A stretch of DNA of 64,000 nt. Source: Bryobacter sp. CoA8 C33. GTDB taxonomy: Bacteria; Acidobacteriota; Terriglobia; Bryobacterales; Bryobacteraceae. Made by a program: the position numbers and the translations under genes. Position 1 is the first letter of the stretch. Every line of letters starts with the position of its first letter. The notes beneath the pieces were generated by a model that did not search any database, was not told the origin of the DNA, and saw only the letters and a program-made list of their open reading frames with translations. Below, piece by piece: positions 12,251-21,507 of the stretch. The stretch covers positions 16,222-80,221 of the forward strand of contig JAINDK010000026.1 of assembly GCA_019931185.1 (NCBI GenBank), given 5' to 3'.

Positions 12251-12293
12251 CCTGAGGATAACAAGGGCTTACAATAAAGGCTTATTCTCAGGC
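12251..12293. promoter_or_regulatory. Mirror-image divergent promoters of the lipoprotein and coaD
   Basis: CCTGAGGATAA (12251-12261) and TTATTCTCAGG (12282-12292) form an inverted repeat with one mismatch. It contains TATCCT on the minus strand (12255-12260), 6 nt before the lipoprotein GTG, and TATTCT on the plus strand (12283-12288), 5 nt before the coaD GTG. The two genes thus appear to use near-identical promoter/start modules facing away from each other. Confidence 0.5.
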
Positions 12294-12782
12294 GTGCTCA
12301 CAGCAATCTATCCGGGGTCGTTTGACCCGATCACGAATGGTCACCTCGATGTGATCGGCCGGGCCTCCCGGCTGGCTGACCGTTTAATCGTAGGCGTCTT
12401 GTTGAATGCCAACAAGAATCCGCTTTTCGATATCGAGGAGCGTGTCGAGATGACGCGCGAGGCCGTACGGCCGTATCCGAACATCGAGGTGCGGCACTTC
12501 GACGGATTGCTGGTGGAGTTTGCCGAGCGCGAGCGGGCGCGGATTATCGTCCGCGGCATTCGCGCCATTTCGGACTACGAGTTTGAACTGCAGATGGCGC
12601 TGATGAACCGCCGCCTCAAGCCCGATCTGGAGACCGTTTTTCTGATGGCCAGTGAGAATCACTCTTTCGTGAGCTCGCGCATCATCAAGGAAGTCGCCCG
12701 CCTGGGCGGGGATGTCCGCGACATGGTCCCGCCGCAGGTCGAAGCCCGCCTGCGGGCTCGATTCCAAAGGAGTGAAAACTAA
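12294..12782 (+). CDS. coaD: Phosphopantetheine adenylyltransferase CoaD
   Basis: Catalyses 4'-phosphopantetheine + ATP to dephospho-CoA in coenzyme A synthesis (cytoplasm). The TNGH nucleotidyltransferase motif (residues 14-17, within YPGSFDPITNGHLD) and the C-terminal SFVSSRIIKEVA block are clear. GTG 12294 gives 162 residues, near the usual 159-165. The longer open frame from 12183 would overlap the divergent lipoprotein gene and adds unrelated sequence. TATTCT lies 5 nt before the GTG. An aminotransferase follows directly. Confidence 0.95.
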   Translation: MLTAIYPGSFDPITNGHLDVIGRASRLADRLIVGVLLNANKNPLFDIEERVEMTREAVRPYPNIEVRHFDGLLVEFAERERARIIVRGIRAISDYEFELQMALMNRRLKPDLETVFLMASENHSFVSSRIIKEVARLGGDVRDMVPPQVEARLRARFQRSEN

Positions 12783-12789
12783 CAATACA

Positions 12790-13983
12790 ATGCCTGTTGC
12801 CCCGCCTTCTGTTCTTGCCGAACGTATCTCCCGCATCAGTGTCAGCGCCACGATGAAGGTAGCCGCCGATGCGGACCGTCTGCGCCGTGAAGGTCATGAC
12901 GTGGTTGACTTCAGCGTGGGAGAGCCAGACTTTCCTACCCCGGCCAACGTAAAGCAGGCGGCCATTGACGCCATCAACAAGAACTTTACAAAGTACACAC
13001 CCGCCGGGGGCACCGCCGAGTTGAAAGCGGCGATCGTGCAGCGGCACAAGACCGACTACGGCACGGACTATTCGCCGGCGGAATGCGCCGTGACAGTAGG
13101 CGGCAAGTATGGCATCTTTGCCGTCGTGCAGGCGCTCGTCAGCGAAGGCGATGAAGTGATCATCCCGGTGCCTTATTGGGTGAGCTTTGCCGACATCGTG
13201 AACTACGCCGGCGGCAAGGCGGTTTTCGTGCCCAGTTCGGAAGCCTCGGGCTTCGCCGTCTCGGCCGAGGCGATCGCGGAGCACATCACGCCGAAGACCC
13301 GGGCCATCATAATCAATTCCCCTTCCAACCCGAGCGGGGCCGTGATCCCGACGCCGGAGCTCGAGAAGATCTTTGCTCTCGCCCGCGAGCGGGGCATCTG
13401 GATCCTGGCCGATGAATGCTACTGCCGCTTTCTCTATGACAGCGCGCCCTTCTCGATGGCCTCGCTGCCGGGCGGCAAGGAGACCGTGATCGTGATGGGC
13501 TCGTTGTCAAAAACCTATGCCATGACGGGCTGGCGCGTCGGCTTTTTGCTGGGCCCCAAGTTTGTGATCGATGCCTGCGGCAAGCTGCTTACGCACTCGA
13601 CCTCAAACCCGAATTCGATTGCTCAGAAGGCCGCCGTTGAGGCGCTTGCGGGTCCGCAGGACTCGGTGGTGGAGATGCTGGCGGAATTCCGCAAACGGCG
13701 CGACTATACGCTAGAGCGGCTGAGGGCGATTCCGGGCTTTACGGCGCAGACCCCGCAGGGGGCATTCTATGCCTACCCGAATATCAGCGGCGTATTCGGC
13801 AAGGGCGGGATCAACACGCCGATGGAGTTTGCCTCCCGGCTGCTTGCCGAAGCCCTGGTGACGGTTGTGCCGGGTGAGGCGTTTGGCACGCAGGAACACA
13901 TACGCATCTCTTATGCCGCGAGCATGGACGACCTCAAGAAGGGCCTCGACCGCATCGAAGAGTTTGTCAAGAAGCTGGCATGA
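12790..13983 (+). CDS. Class I PLP aminotransferase (aspartate aminotransferase type)
   Basis: A 397-residue fold-type I aminotransferase transferring an amino group from aspartate or a related amino acid to 2-oxoglutarate. FSVGEPDFPTP, the NSPSNPSG motif, DECYCRF and the PLP-lysine motif GSLSKTYAMTGWRVGF are all visible. The frame is open 26 codons further upstream into coaD, but that extension is coaD in another frame. ATG 12790 starts 7 nt after the coaD stop; AAGGAG lies 17 nt upstream, which is far, so translation may be coupled. It overlaps manA by ATGA. Confidence 0.93.
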   Translation: MPVAPPSVLAERISRISVSATMKVAADADRLRREGHDVVDFSVGEPDFPTPANVKQAAIDAINKNFTKYTPAGGTAELKAAIVQRHKTDYGTDYSPAECAVTVGGKYGIFAVVQALVSEGDEVIIPVPYWVSFADIVNYAGGKAVFVPSSEASGFAVSAEAIAEHITPKTRAIIINSPSNPSGAVIPTPELEKIFALARERGIWILADECYCRFLYDSAPFSMASLPGGKETVIVMGSLSKTYAMTGWRVGFLLGPKFVIDACGKLLTHSTSNPNSIAQKAAVEALAGPQDSVVEMLAEFRKRRDYTLERLRAIPGFTAQTPQGAFYAYPNISGVFGKGGINTPMEFASRLLAEALVTVVPGEAFGTQEHIRISYAASMDDLKKGLDRIEEFVKKLA

Positions 13984-14756
13984 CGATCGGACCCGGCGCG
14001 CGGCGCCTGAAGGCAACCCGCTATGAAAAAGTGTGGGGGACAACGGATTTGTGCCCCCTTTTCGCGCCGGCGCCCAACAAAGTGGGTGAGATCTGGCTCG
14101 AGGACGAAGAGCGGCTGCCGCTGCTGTTCAAATTTCTGTTTACCTCCGAACGGCTGTCGATTCAGGTGCACCCGGATGACGAATATGGCCGCGCGTATGA
14201 GAACTCGCTCGGCAAGACCGAGATGTGGCACATTCTGCGGGCCGACCCGGGCGCAACGATCGGCCTGGGATTCACGGGCGCCTATTCGCCGGAGCAGGTC
14301 CGCTCTGGCGCGCTCACGGGTGAGATTGAAACGATGGTGCGCTGGCAGCCGGTCAACCCGGGCGAAAGTTATTTCGTGCCAGCCGGCGTCGTGCACGCGA
14401 TCGGGGCGGGGCTGGCCATCTGCGAGATCCAGCAGAACTCCGACATCACTTACCGGCTCTACGACTATGGCCGGCCGCGGGAATTGCACCTCGATCGCGG
14501 CATGGCCGTGAGCCGCGCAGATGTCTACGACGGGCTGCGTTCGAGCCCAGTGGAGTGCACCTACTTTCGCACCGAGCGCCTGCGCATTGATGATGCTCTG
14601 GCCCTGAGTGGACCACGCGCGGTGGTGATGTTTCTCGAGGGCAGCGGCAAGATCGCCGGTGAGCTCTATGAAAAGGGCGAGGGCTGGCGGCTCTTGCGCA
14701 ATGTCACGATCGAACCGGCGCGAGCCACCACACTGCTCTACGTCACGTGGCCCTGA
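13980..14756 (+). CDS. manA: Mannose-6-phosphate isomerase, class I
   Basis: Interconverts fructose-6-phosphate and mannose-6-phosphate, feeding GDP-mannose and surface glycan synthesis. The cupin zinc ligands lie in LSIQVHPDDEY, GKTEMWHIL and VPAGVVHAIG, followed by EIQQNSDITYRLYDYGR. At 258 residues it is a short class I enzyme with only the catalytic cupin core. It starts within the aminotransferase stop (ATGA) and overlaps the following glycosyltransferase by 10 nt, so the three are one operon. Confidence 0.92.
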   Translation: MTIGPGARRLKATRYEKVWGTTDLCPLFAPAPNKVGEIWLEDEERLPLLFKFLFTSERLSIQVHPDDEYGRAYENSLGKTEMWHILRADPGATIGLGFTGAYSPEQVRSGALTGEIETMVRWQPVNPGESYFVPAGVVHAIGAGLAICEIQQNSDITYRLYDYGRPRELHLDRGMAVSRADVYDGLRSSPVECTYFRTERLRIDDALALSGPRAVVMFLEGSGKIAGELYEKGEGWRLLRNVTIEPARATTLLYVTWP

Positions 14757-15880
14757 AGGTTCTGTACACGGCCGCGCACAGCGGCGCCGCCTCCCGCGTC
14801 TCGATCGGCGGCGGGGGAGCGATTGCCCGCCAACTAGTGGCCGCCTGGAACACCACCTCGCCCTTCGCGCTCGAAGTGATCGCCCCGCCGGAACCGCCCG
14901 AGGAGATCATTCGCTACTCGGCGTTGGAATACGCCCAATTCTCGCGGCGCTTTTGCCGCGAAGCTACTTCGCGCATTCTCAGCCAGGATCCGGCCTGGAC
15001 GCGCGTGCTCGTCAACGACATCAGCGAAGGCCCTGATTTCGCGGTACTGGCCCGCCATGGCTACCAGGTGTTCACGATTTGGCATGTCGATGTCGTGGCG
15101 TTTGTGGCTCGCATGTACCTCGGCGGCTGGTGGCGCCCCGAGACACTGACGCGCGGCTTGCGGCCACTCGAGCGCTATCTCCCCGGGCCGCTCGATCTTG
15201 TCTTTACCAAGCAGCGCGCCTGTGTCGAACATTGCGCCGGGCACATCGTGATGACAGTCGCCATGAAACAAACCATCCTCGCCTGTTATCCCGGCACGGA
15301 CCCGGCGCGGATACACGTCATCCCCTGGGGTGTTGACTTGCCGCCGCTTGGCTCACTCGCGCGCGAGCCGCGCCTGCTCACGCTTAGCCGCATCTCGCCG
15401 GAAAAGGGACAGCACCGGCTGCTGGAGGCACTGCGCGGCATGGCGGGCCCGCCACCGCTGACCATTGCCGGGGCGGCGGCTTTTATGGGCGGCGCCGCTT
15501 ACGCGCGTAAGTTGCGGCGGCTGGCCCGGGGCTTGCCGGTAGTCTTTGCCGGCCACCTGGGAAACGACGCCAAAACCGCCGCTTTCGCCTCGGCGGCGCT
15601 CTACGTTTTTCCGAGTGTCTCGGAGAGCTACGGGCTGACGCTGATGGAGGCGCTGGCCCATGGCCTGCCCGTCATTGCCTGGGATCATGATGGCGCCCGC
15701 GCCATCATTGATCCCTCCTTCGGTGTGCTGGTCAGCTCTGTCGCGCAACTGCGCGAGGCGATCACGGCACTTCTCAACGATGCGCCGCGCCGTGCGGCCA
15801 TGTCCGCGGCGGCGCGGGCCTATGCCGCCCGGCATCCCTTTGCGACCACCGCCGCCGCGGTAGCTCAACTGTTTATTTGA
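14747..15880 (+). CDS. GT4-family glycosyltransferase
   Basis: A 377-residue GT-B glycosyltransferase. The C-terminal half has the nucleotide-sugar site in usual order: LLTLSRISPEKGQHRLLEAL, then VFPSVSESYGLTLMEALAHGLPVIAWD with the EX7E pattern. The GTG start lies inside manA (10-nt overlap). Coupling with manA suggests a mannosyltransferase, but the donor and acceptor are inference. Confidence 0.88.
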   Translation: MALKVLYTAAHSGAASRVSIGGGGAIARQLVAAWNTTSPFALEVIAPPEPPEEIIRYSALEYAQFSRRFCREATSRILSQDPAWTRVLVNDISEGPDFAVLARHGYQVFTIWHVDVVAFVARMYLGGWWRPETLTRGLRPLERYLPGPLDLVFTKQRACVEHCAGHIVMTVAMKQTILACYPGTDPARIHVIPWGVDLPPLGSLAREPRLLTLSRISPEKGQHRLLEALRGMAGPPPLTIAGAAAFMGGAAYARKLRRLARGLPVVFAGHLGNDAKTAAFASAALYVFPSVSESYGLTLMEALAHGLPVIAWDHDGARAIIDPSFGVLVSSVAQLREAITALLNDAPRRAAMSAAARAYAARHPFATTAAAVAQLFI

Positions 15881-15881
15881 G

Positions 15882-16877
15882 GTGATGCGTCTCATCCTTC
15901 TTTTCTGCCTTGTGCTGCCGCTGCTCGCTCAGGGGGAGCGCCGCAATCCCTTGCCTATTCCCGATATAGCCGGCTACTCGACGCTCAAGTGCGACTTTCA
16001 CATGCACACGGTTTTCTCCGATGGGGTGGTCTGGCCCGAGACGCGCGTGGCCGAGGCTTGGCGCGATGGCCTCGACTGCCTCGCCATTACCGATCATGAC
16101 GATTACCACCCGCACAAGGAAACCGTCAGCACGGATCTCAGCAAGCCGCACGCCATCGCCGCGCCGCTCGCGCGGCGCCTCGGGCTTGTGCTGGTTCCTG
16201 GCATCGAGATCACGAAGGGCGACCTGCATGTCAATGCGCTCTTTGTGACTGATTTCAACGCCACGGCCGGCAAACCGTTGCTCGAATCCCTGCGCGAGGC
16301 CAAGCGGCAGAATGCCTTCACGTTCTGGAATCATCCGGGCTGGAAGGGCCGGCTCGACTGGTATCCGGAGATCGACGAGGCACACCGGCAGGGGCTGCTC
16401 GACGGCGTGGAAGTGGTGAACTTCGGCAAGCTCGAGCCGCAGACGCTCGGCTGGATCGGGCCGAAGAATCTCACCATTCTCTCCAATACGGACATCCACG
16501 AGCTGGTTGAGATCCCAGCCGGCCAGCACCGCGAGAGTATTACGCTCGTGTTTGCGCGCAGCCGCGACCTCGACGGGATCCGCGAAGCGCTCAAGCAGCG
16601 CCGCACGCTTGCCTGGCTGCGCGATGAGCTCTGGGGCCAGCCCAATCTGCTGCGTCCGCTCGCCGATAGCCTGCTCAGCGCGCGGCGGGCCGACAAACTG
16701 GTGATCTTCCGCAATCGGGGTTCGATTCCGCTTTCGCTCCAGGTTGGCCAGGAAACAGTCTTCGTTCATGCCAACGCCGAGACGCGCATCGAGCTGCCCC
16801 AGGGACCCAAGAAGGTCGAGGTGTTGAACTTCCACCTCACTGCCGGCGGCAACCTGAGCTTTACCGCGGAGTGGTAG
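15882..16877 (+). CDS. Exported PHP-domain metal-dependent phosphoesterase
   Basis: PHP proteins are trinuclear-metal hydrolases, often phosphoesterases. A Sec signal peptide (RLILLFCLVLPLLAQ) is followed by the PHP motifs FHMHTVFSDG, ITDHDDYH, GIEIT and NTDIHE. The substrate is unknown. GTG 15882 and ATG 15885 are both possible, with GAGG just upstream. The gene follows the glycosyltransferase stop by 1 nt. Its 3' end overlaps the convergent esterase gene by 17 nt. Confidence 0.87.
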   Translation: MMRLILLFCLVLPLLAQGERRNPLPIPDIAGYSTLKCDFHMHTVFSDGVVWPETRVAEAWRDGLDCLAITDHDDYHPHKETVSTDLSKPHAIAAPLARRLGLVLVPGIEITKGDLHVNALFVTDFNATAGKPLLESLREAKRQNAFTFWNHPGWKGRLDWYPEIDEAHRQGLLDGVEVVNFGKLEPQTLGWIGPKNLTILSNTDIHELVEIPAGQHRESITLVFARSRDLDGIREALKQRRTLAWLRDELWGQPNLLRPLADSLLSARRADKLVIFRNRGSIPLSLQVGQETVFVHANAETRIELPQGPKKVEVLNFHLTAGGNLSFTAEW

Positions 16878-18780
16878 CGGCTGGGCGCCAAAATTCGTCG
16901 AAGAAGCCGGCAGCGGCAATGCGGCCAGGGCGCGCTGGGCCGGGCTTTTCGTCGAGTCCCACCAAAGCCCAGTCGGGCAGGCGGGGAGTCTGCAGGGAGT
17001 TTGTGCCGTTGGAATCTTCGCGCAGGGTAGGGCCGGAATTAAGCACGACATAGCGGGCGCGGTTCAGCGGGTTGGGGTAGATGAGCACGGGCATGCAGTT
17101 CGTGCATTCTTCCTGGCCGAGCTTGACCTTGCCGGCGCTCCATTCCAGGGGCAGGCCTGGCAGCACCTTGGCCATTAGCGTATTGGTGCCGGGCTCACCC
17201 CAAAGCACGAGATGAGACCGGGCGATATCCTCGCCGGTCACTTCGCTATCTTTCTTCACGCGCGCCTCGCCGCGAAACAACTCGCGCCAGCGCCGGATCG
17301 CCCGCTCGCTTTCCGCCTTCACCCACTCGCTCATCGGCCCCGAGGGCAGCACGAAGAGAAAGTTTGCAAGAAAGGCGTCGTCAATCGGACCCTGCAGGCC
17401 GTGGCGCTTTCGCAGCGGCGCATCGTCGGCGCCCAACTGCCAACTGGAACCGCGGCGCACGAAACTGGCGCGGAGACCGCGGTCGGTCTTCGGTGTAACA
17501 CTGGCGGCGCGCTGGCCATTGATGCGCACGGTAGCCGGACGATCGAGGGCATAGCGCCAGCCCCCGGCGGCGAAATCAATGGTCAGCGAACTGACGTTGC
17601 TCGCCTCGATCTGTATGTCGCCGCTGTCGAGGATCTGCGCGTTCACGCGCGCCCGCTCCCAGTGCTGGTCTAGACCGTCGACGACGATCCAGCGCATGCG
17701 GTTGTAGCGCAGCGTGTAGGTGGTGAAGCGAATCTGGTCGGGATAGGGGTTGCGGCCCGCGCGCGCAATGCCGGCCAGACGTTTTTCGATTTCCGGTTTT
17801 GCCTCGGGGTGGTACTTGTGTTCCGTGTTGGGGCCGATGACGTGAGCCAGCTCCAGCCCCTCCTGGGCGAGGTAGCGCTGCATGATCTGCGCGGCCTGAA
17901 TCTGACGGTCTTTCTCGCCGGAATAAGCCACCAGTGGCAGATTGAAAAAGTTGGCGGCATACTCGGTGGCGTCATACCAGCGCCAGAGCTTCTGCTCATA
18001 CCAGGGACGAACGTCACCCTTGGCCGCCAGATCCTGGTACTCGCGTGTTTCGGCAAACCCCGCGCCGGGCGCGGCGGCGGCGAAGAGATGAGCATGGTGA
18101 GCGGCGATGTGCCAGGTGGAGGCGCCCCCCATCGAAAAGCCGCGGGCAAAGATGCGGTCTTCGTCGATGGAATAATGACGGCGAACGTGGGCCAGGGCTT
18201 CGAGCACGTCCACCTCGCCGGCAAACTTGGTGGCGTTGCAGTAGCGGCCATAGAGGTGCAGCATGATGGCATCGGGCGGGGTAAACTCCCCGGGCCGCGT
18301 CATGCGTTCAGTGAGGAAGTTGATCTCGTTCAGCGTGTCGCTACGCCCGTGAAACCACAAATCCAGCCGGCGCGCGCCGCCGGGCGGAATCACCAGGCCG
18401 TAGGGCTGCACACTACCGTCAATCTCCGAGCGATAACCCCGCACCACCAGGCCGGTGGCCGTTGTCCAGGGGGATTGCCCCGAGGCGAGCTGGCGGGCCC
18501 GCAACAAGCCTTCTTCGACGAGTCGAACGGCCTTGGCGCCTTCCTCCGGTTTGAAGAACTCGTTGTAGTCGAGGGCATAGCGGGCCGCCTCGCGAAAGAT
18601 GAGTACGTCGGGCAGCAGGGGATGCTGGCTGAGCGGGGCTAGGGTGGCGTTCAGTTCCCGCAGTTGCGCTGTCAGTGTGGCGCGCACTGCGTCGGGAATG
18701 GGCACGCCCGGTGGCGGCAAGGGCTTCGGCGTCTGCGCGGCGAGAGCCGCGGCAATCAACAACATCAGACTGGATTTCAT
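16861..18780 (-). CDS. Exported alpha/beta-hydrolase, S9-like esterase or peptidase
   Basis: A 639-residue exported protein. After a signal peptide (SSLMLLIAAALAAQ) and a helical N-terminal region comes an alpha/beta-hydrolase core with the nucleophile motif GFSMGGAS and oxyanion-region motif DLWFHGRSD. The C-terminal portion is an all-beta-like region of unknown role. Relatives are annotated as prolyl oligopeptidase-family or polyester/feruloyl esterase-like enzymes. The ATG overlaps the stop of the upstream phosphoesterase fusion (ATGA), so the two exported proteins are translated together; GAGAAG is the ribosome site. Confidence 0.83.
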   Translation of the reverse strand: MKSSLMLLIAAALAAQTPKPLPPPGVPIPDAVRATLTAQLRELNATLAPLSQHPLLPDVLIFREAARYALDYNEFFKPEEGAKAVRLVEEGLLRARQLASGQSPWTTATGLVVRGYRSEIDGSVQPYGLVIPPGGARRLDLWFHGRSDTLNEINFLTERMTRPGEFTPPDAIMLHLYGRYCNATKFAGEVDVLEALAHVRRHYSIDEDRIFARGFSMGGASTWHIAAHHAHLFAAAAPGAGFAETREYQDLAAKGDVRPWYEQKLWRWYDATEYAANFFNLPLVAYSGEKDRQIQAAQIMQRYLAQEGLELAHVIGPNTEHKYHPEAKPEIEKRLAGIARAGRNPYPDQIRFTTYTLRYNRMRWIVVDGLDQHWERARVNAQILDSGDIQIEASNVSSLTIDFAAGGWRYALDRPATVRINGQRAASVTPKTDRGLRASFVRRGSSWQLGADDAPLRKRHGLQGPIDDAFLANFLFVLPSGPMSEWVKAESERAIRRWRELFRGEARVKKDSEVTGEDIARSHLVLWGEPGTNTLMAKVLPGLPLEWSAGKVKLGQEECTNCMPVLIYPNPLNRARYVVLNSGPTLREDSNGTNSLQTPRLPDWALVGLDEKPGPARPGRIAAAGFFDEFWRPAATTPR

Positions 18781-21470
18781 GGTTTTGGCTTCTCGTGCTC
18801 CCGGCGCAGGTAGAAGGGGTCATCCATGCGCGGGCCGGGTGTGGGGTCCCTGGGCTCCTTGGCCCGGGCTGGATCGAAGATTTCGGGGTTGGCGGGCCGC
18901 AGCTCGAAGGGCGTCAGATCGGGGCTCAGGGTGAAGAGGTCGGCTAGATCCTGCGCGGCATGATCGTAGAGATTCAGTGAGGGGATGCCAAGAAGACGGA
19001 ATGTTGTCTTGAGCAGGCCGGGAAAGCTCGTGTTCACGCGGGAAACATAATTCTGGCGCACGTATGGGCCGAGAGCGAGAAACACAGTGCGATGGCTATC
19101 GATGTGGTCGACACCGCCCTGGGCATCGTCCTCGGTAACAAAGACGGTCATGTTGGCCCAGTACTTTGTGTGGGAGAGAAAGTCGACGATTCGGCCGAGG
19201 GCATAGTCGTTATCGGCCATGAAGCTGGCCGGCACCGGATAGCCATCTTCGCGGCGGGGCTTGGCCCCGTGGTCGTTCGGCAGGTGGATGAAGATGAGCC
19301 GGGGCAGCTCTTGGCCGCCATCGAGGAAGCGGGCCTTAACATCGGCAATGAACTGGTCGGCGCGGAACTGATCGGGGATGTTGGTGTTGTAGTTGGGATA
19401 GTCGCGGGCCGTGTTGCGATAGAGCGGATCGGGCATGGGCACGTTGGTGAGGTAGCGGGCGCCGGTGGGCTTCAGCCCGGTGCCTTCGTCGGCGCCGGCC
19501 AACTCAAAGCCTTCCCCATAATTGCGGAAGGAGATCGAATGGCGCTCGAGGTGGTGCCAGAGTGCGCCGCCCTCGAGCTGTTCTTCGGGATGGACGCTTG
19601 AATTGCTGCCGGGAAATAGGAACCGGCCGGGGGCGCTTGTGGGCAGGCGAAAATCCTTCTGCCCGCCATAGGCGGCCATCAGCGTCGATTCGGTGAATGC
19701 ATTCGGATAACTGCCGACGATCCAGTGATGGCCATCCACGCTCACCTCGCTGTCGGCGTAAAAGTTATCGCTGATGGCAAAACGCTGGGCCAGCGCGATA
19801 TGGTTCGGGCTGATTACCTGGCCCTTTTGGCTGATGCGAGGTTTCAGCGCGTTGCGCTCCACCTGCACGATGCCATAGCGCCCGTAGCGCGCCAACAGCC
19901 AGGCGCCGCGGATCTCGCCGTTGCCCGCTTTTTCAAGGTCACCAAAGACCTCGTCAAAGGTGCGGTTTTCCTTGAGGATGATGACAACGTGCTTTATCGG
20001 CGGCAAGGGCAAGGGCGGCTCGGCCGCCTCAAGAAAACCATTGTTGCGGTAAACGGTTTCAGTGAGCTTGGGGAACTCCGAGTCCGACGGGAGATCGAAA
20101 TGCTGAATGACGCCACGGCGCAACTCGGCCTGAAAGCTGCGCTCGAAGGCGACCGTCGAGGTGGCGTTGGGGCCGGTGCCGAAGCCCTTGGCGGCGACGG
20201 CGAAAACCTGGTTGCCGTGCACGGCAAGGTCGGTGGGGAACCAGGCGCTGGGGATGTGGCCCAGCACGCGGCGTGATTGCGGATCGATCACGCCAATGGC
20301 GTTGATGCCCGCTTCGGCAACCAGCAGGCGCTTGCTCGCCTCGTGCCAGGCAAGGCCGACGGGCAAAACGCCGCGCAGACGCTCCAGCTTCGGGATGCGG
20401 ATGGGGATTTCCTCGAGCCGCTCGAGGCGCCGCGCGTCGATGACCGTAATGGAATCGTTGTGCCCGTTGGCGACAAAGACGCGATCACTGGTGGCGACGA
20501 CGCCGCTCGGTGAACTGCCGCCCAGACTTTGTCCGCCGAAGGGCAAGCCGGTGCGAATGAATTTGAGCAGCCGCGCCGCCCCGGGAGTGGCGACATCCAG
20601 AATCGCCAGGGAGTTCGATTCTTCACGGTTCGGGTCTCCCAACGGAGGCACACGCACCTTGCCCATCGCCGTCTCGCGGTCGACGCCAGCGGCCGATTCC
20701 TGGGAGGGGAAGCCAAAGGCGGGAAAGGGCAGGCCGGTTTGCCGGGCCTTGCCGCGGTCCGCCCCCGGCAGGGCTGAATACTCGAACATGCCCAGATTGG
20801 TGACATAGAGACGGCGACGGTCGGGGGAGAGCGTCAGAGCAAAGGGGAGCCGTCCTACTTTCACGCTCTGCAACAGGCGGCGTTTGGCCGTATCGAAAAT
20901 GGCAACGCGGAAGTTGGCCTGATCGACGGCATATAGCAGCTTGCGCACGGCATCGAAGACGAGGTCGCCCGAGTAGCTGTCGCGGAAATCACCCTGGTTG
21001 AGTTCCAGCTTGTATTGCGTCTTGCCATTGTCGGCATCGAGATGGCGCACCGTGCCGGAATTGCCCTCCGAGACAAAAAGTCCGGAATCGCCATCGAAGG
21101 CAAGCCCCTGAAAGACGCTGTGGAAGCCCTCCTCCTCGGGCTCGTCTTCATCGTCGTCGCGTTTGGCCTTCTTGCCGCGAATGGTGCGGGTGCGCCAGAA
21201 GCTGCCAGTCTTTTTGACAATGGTTAGAGAAAAGCGATTGGGGCCGCCATCGGCGGAGACGACCATGTCGGCTTTGGAGTTCACGGCCACTCCGAAAGGA
21301 CCGGGGCCGGTGATGTGCGTTTGACCGAGGGGAGTGACAAAGCGCCCGCCGGGAAGAATCGTAAGTGCGCCGGGGCGACGGGCGGCGGTTTCGGTTCCGG
21401 CCGGGGTCTTGAAGTCGCCAGCCAACAGAAACCACGCGCTCAGGGCCAGGCAGAACAAACGAAGGGGCAT
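18777..21470 (-). CDS. Exported beta-propeller/phosphoesterase fusion
   Basis: 897 residues. A signal peptide is followed by YncE-like beta-propeller repeats (LFVSEGNSGTVRHLD, FDTAKRRLLQSVKVG, LAILDVATP, ITVIDARRLERL, IGVIDPQSRRVLG; about 60-470). A phosphoesterase of the alkaline phosphatase/phospholipase C fold follows (KENRTFDEVFGDL, then HLPNDHG and VTEDDAQGG). An acidic DDDEDEPEEE patch interrupts the first propeller blades. Probably hydrolyses a phosphoester outside the cell membrane. TAGAGT lies 7 nt before the ATG. It is coupled to the downstream esterase and divergent from the NIPSNAP gene. Confidence 0.86.
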   Translation of the reverse strand: MPLRLFCLALSAWFLLAGDFKTPAGTETAARRPGALTILPGGRFVTPLGQTHITGPGPFGVAVNSKADMVVSADGGPNRFSLTIVKKTGSFWRTRTIRGKKAKRDDDEDEPEEEGFHSVFQGLAFDGDSGLFVSEGNSGTVRHLDADNGKTQYKLELNQGDFRDSYSGDLVFDAVRKLLYAVDQANFRVAIFDTAKRRLLQSVKVGRLPFALTLSPDRRRLYVTNLGMFEYSALPGADRGKARQTGLPFPAFGFPSQESAAGVDRETAMGKVRVPPLGDPNREESNSLAILDVATPGAARLLKFIRTGLPFGGQSLGGSSPSGVVATSDRVFVANGHNDSITVIDARRLERLEEIPIRIPKLERLRGVLPVGLAWHEASKRLLVAEAGINAIGVIDPQSRRVLGHIPSAWFPTDLAVHGNQVFAVAAKGFGTGPNATSTVAFERSFQAELRRGVIQHFDLPSDSEFPKLTETVYRNNGFLEAAEPPLPLPPIKHVVIILKENRTFDEVFGDLEKAGNGEIRGAWLLARYGRYGIVQVERNALKPRISQKGQVISPNHIALAQRFAISDNFYADSEVSVDGHHWIVGSYPNAFTESTLMAAYGGQKDFRLPTSAPGRFLFPGSNSSVHPEEQLEGGALWHHLERHSISFRNYGEGFELAGADEGTGLKPTGARYLTNVPMPDPLYRNTARDYPNYNTNIPDQFRADQFIADVKARFLDGGQELPRLIFIHLPNDHGAKPRREDGYPVPASFMADNDYALGRIVDFLSHTKYWANMTVFVTEDDAQGGVDHIDSHRTVFLALGPYVRQNYVSRVNTSFPGLLKTTFRLLGIPSLNLYDHAAQDLADLFTLSPDLTPFELRPANPEIFDPARAKEPRDPTPGPRMDDPFYLRREHEKPKP

Positions 21471-21476
21471 CAAAGG

Positions 21477-21483
21477 TACTCTA
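21477..21483. promoter_or_regulatory. Overlapping divergent -10 elements TACTCT / TAGAGT
   Basis: Seven base pairs carry TACTCT on the plus strand (21477-21482) and TAGAGT on the minus strand (21478-21483). The minus element is 7 nt before the fusion gene ATG. The plus element would start the NIPSNAP transcript about 18-20 nt before its ATG. Confidence 0.45.
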
Positions 21484-21507
21484 ACGAGTAGCCCACCCGC
21501 GGCGCAA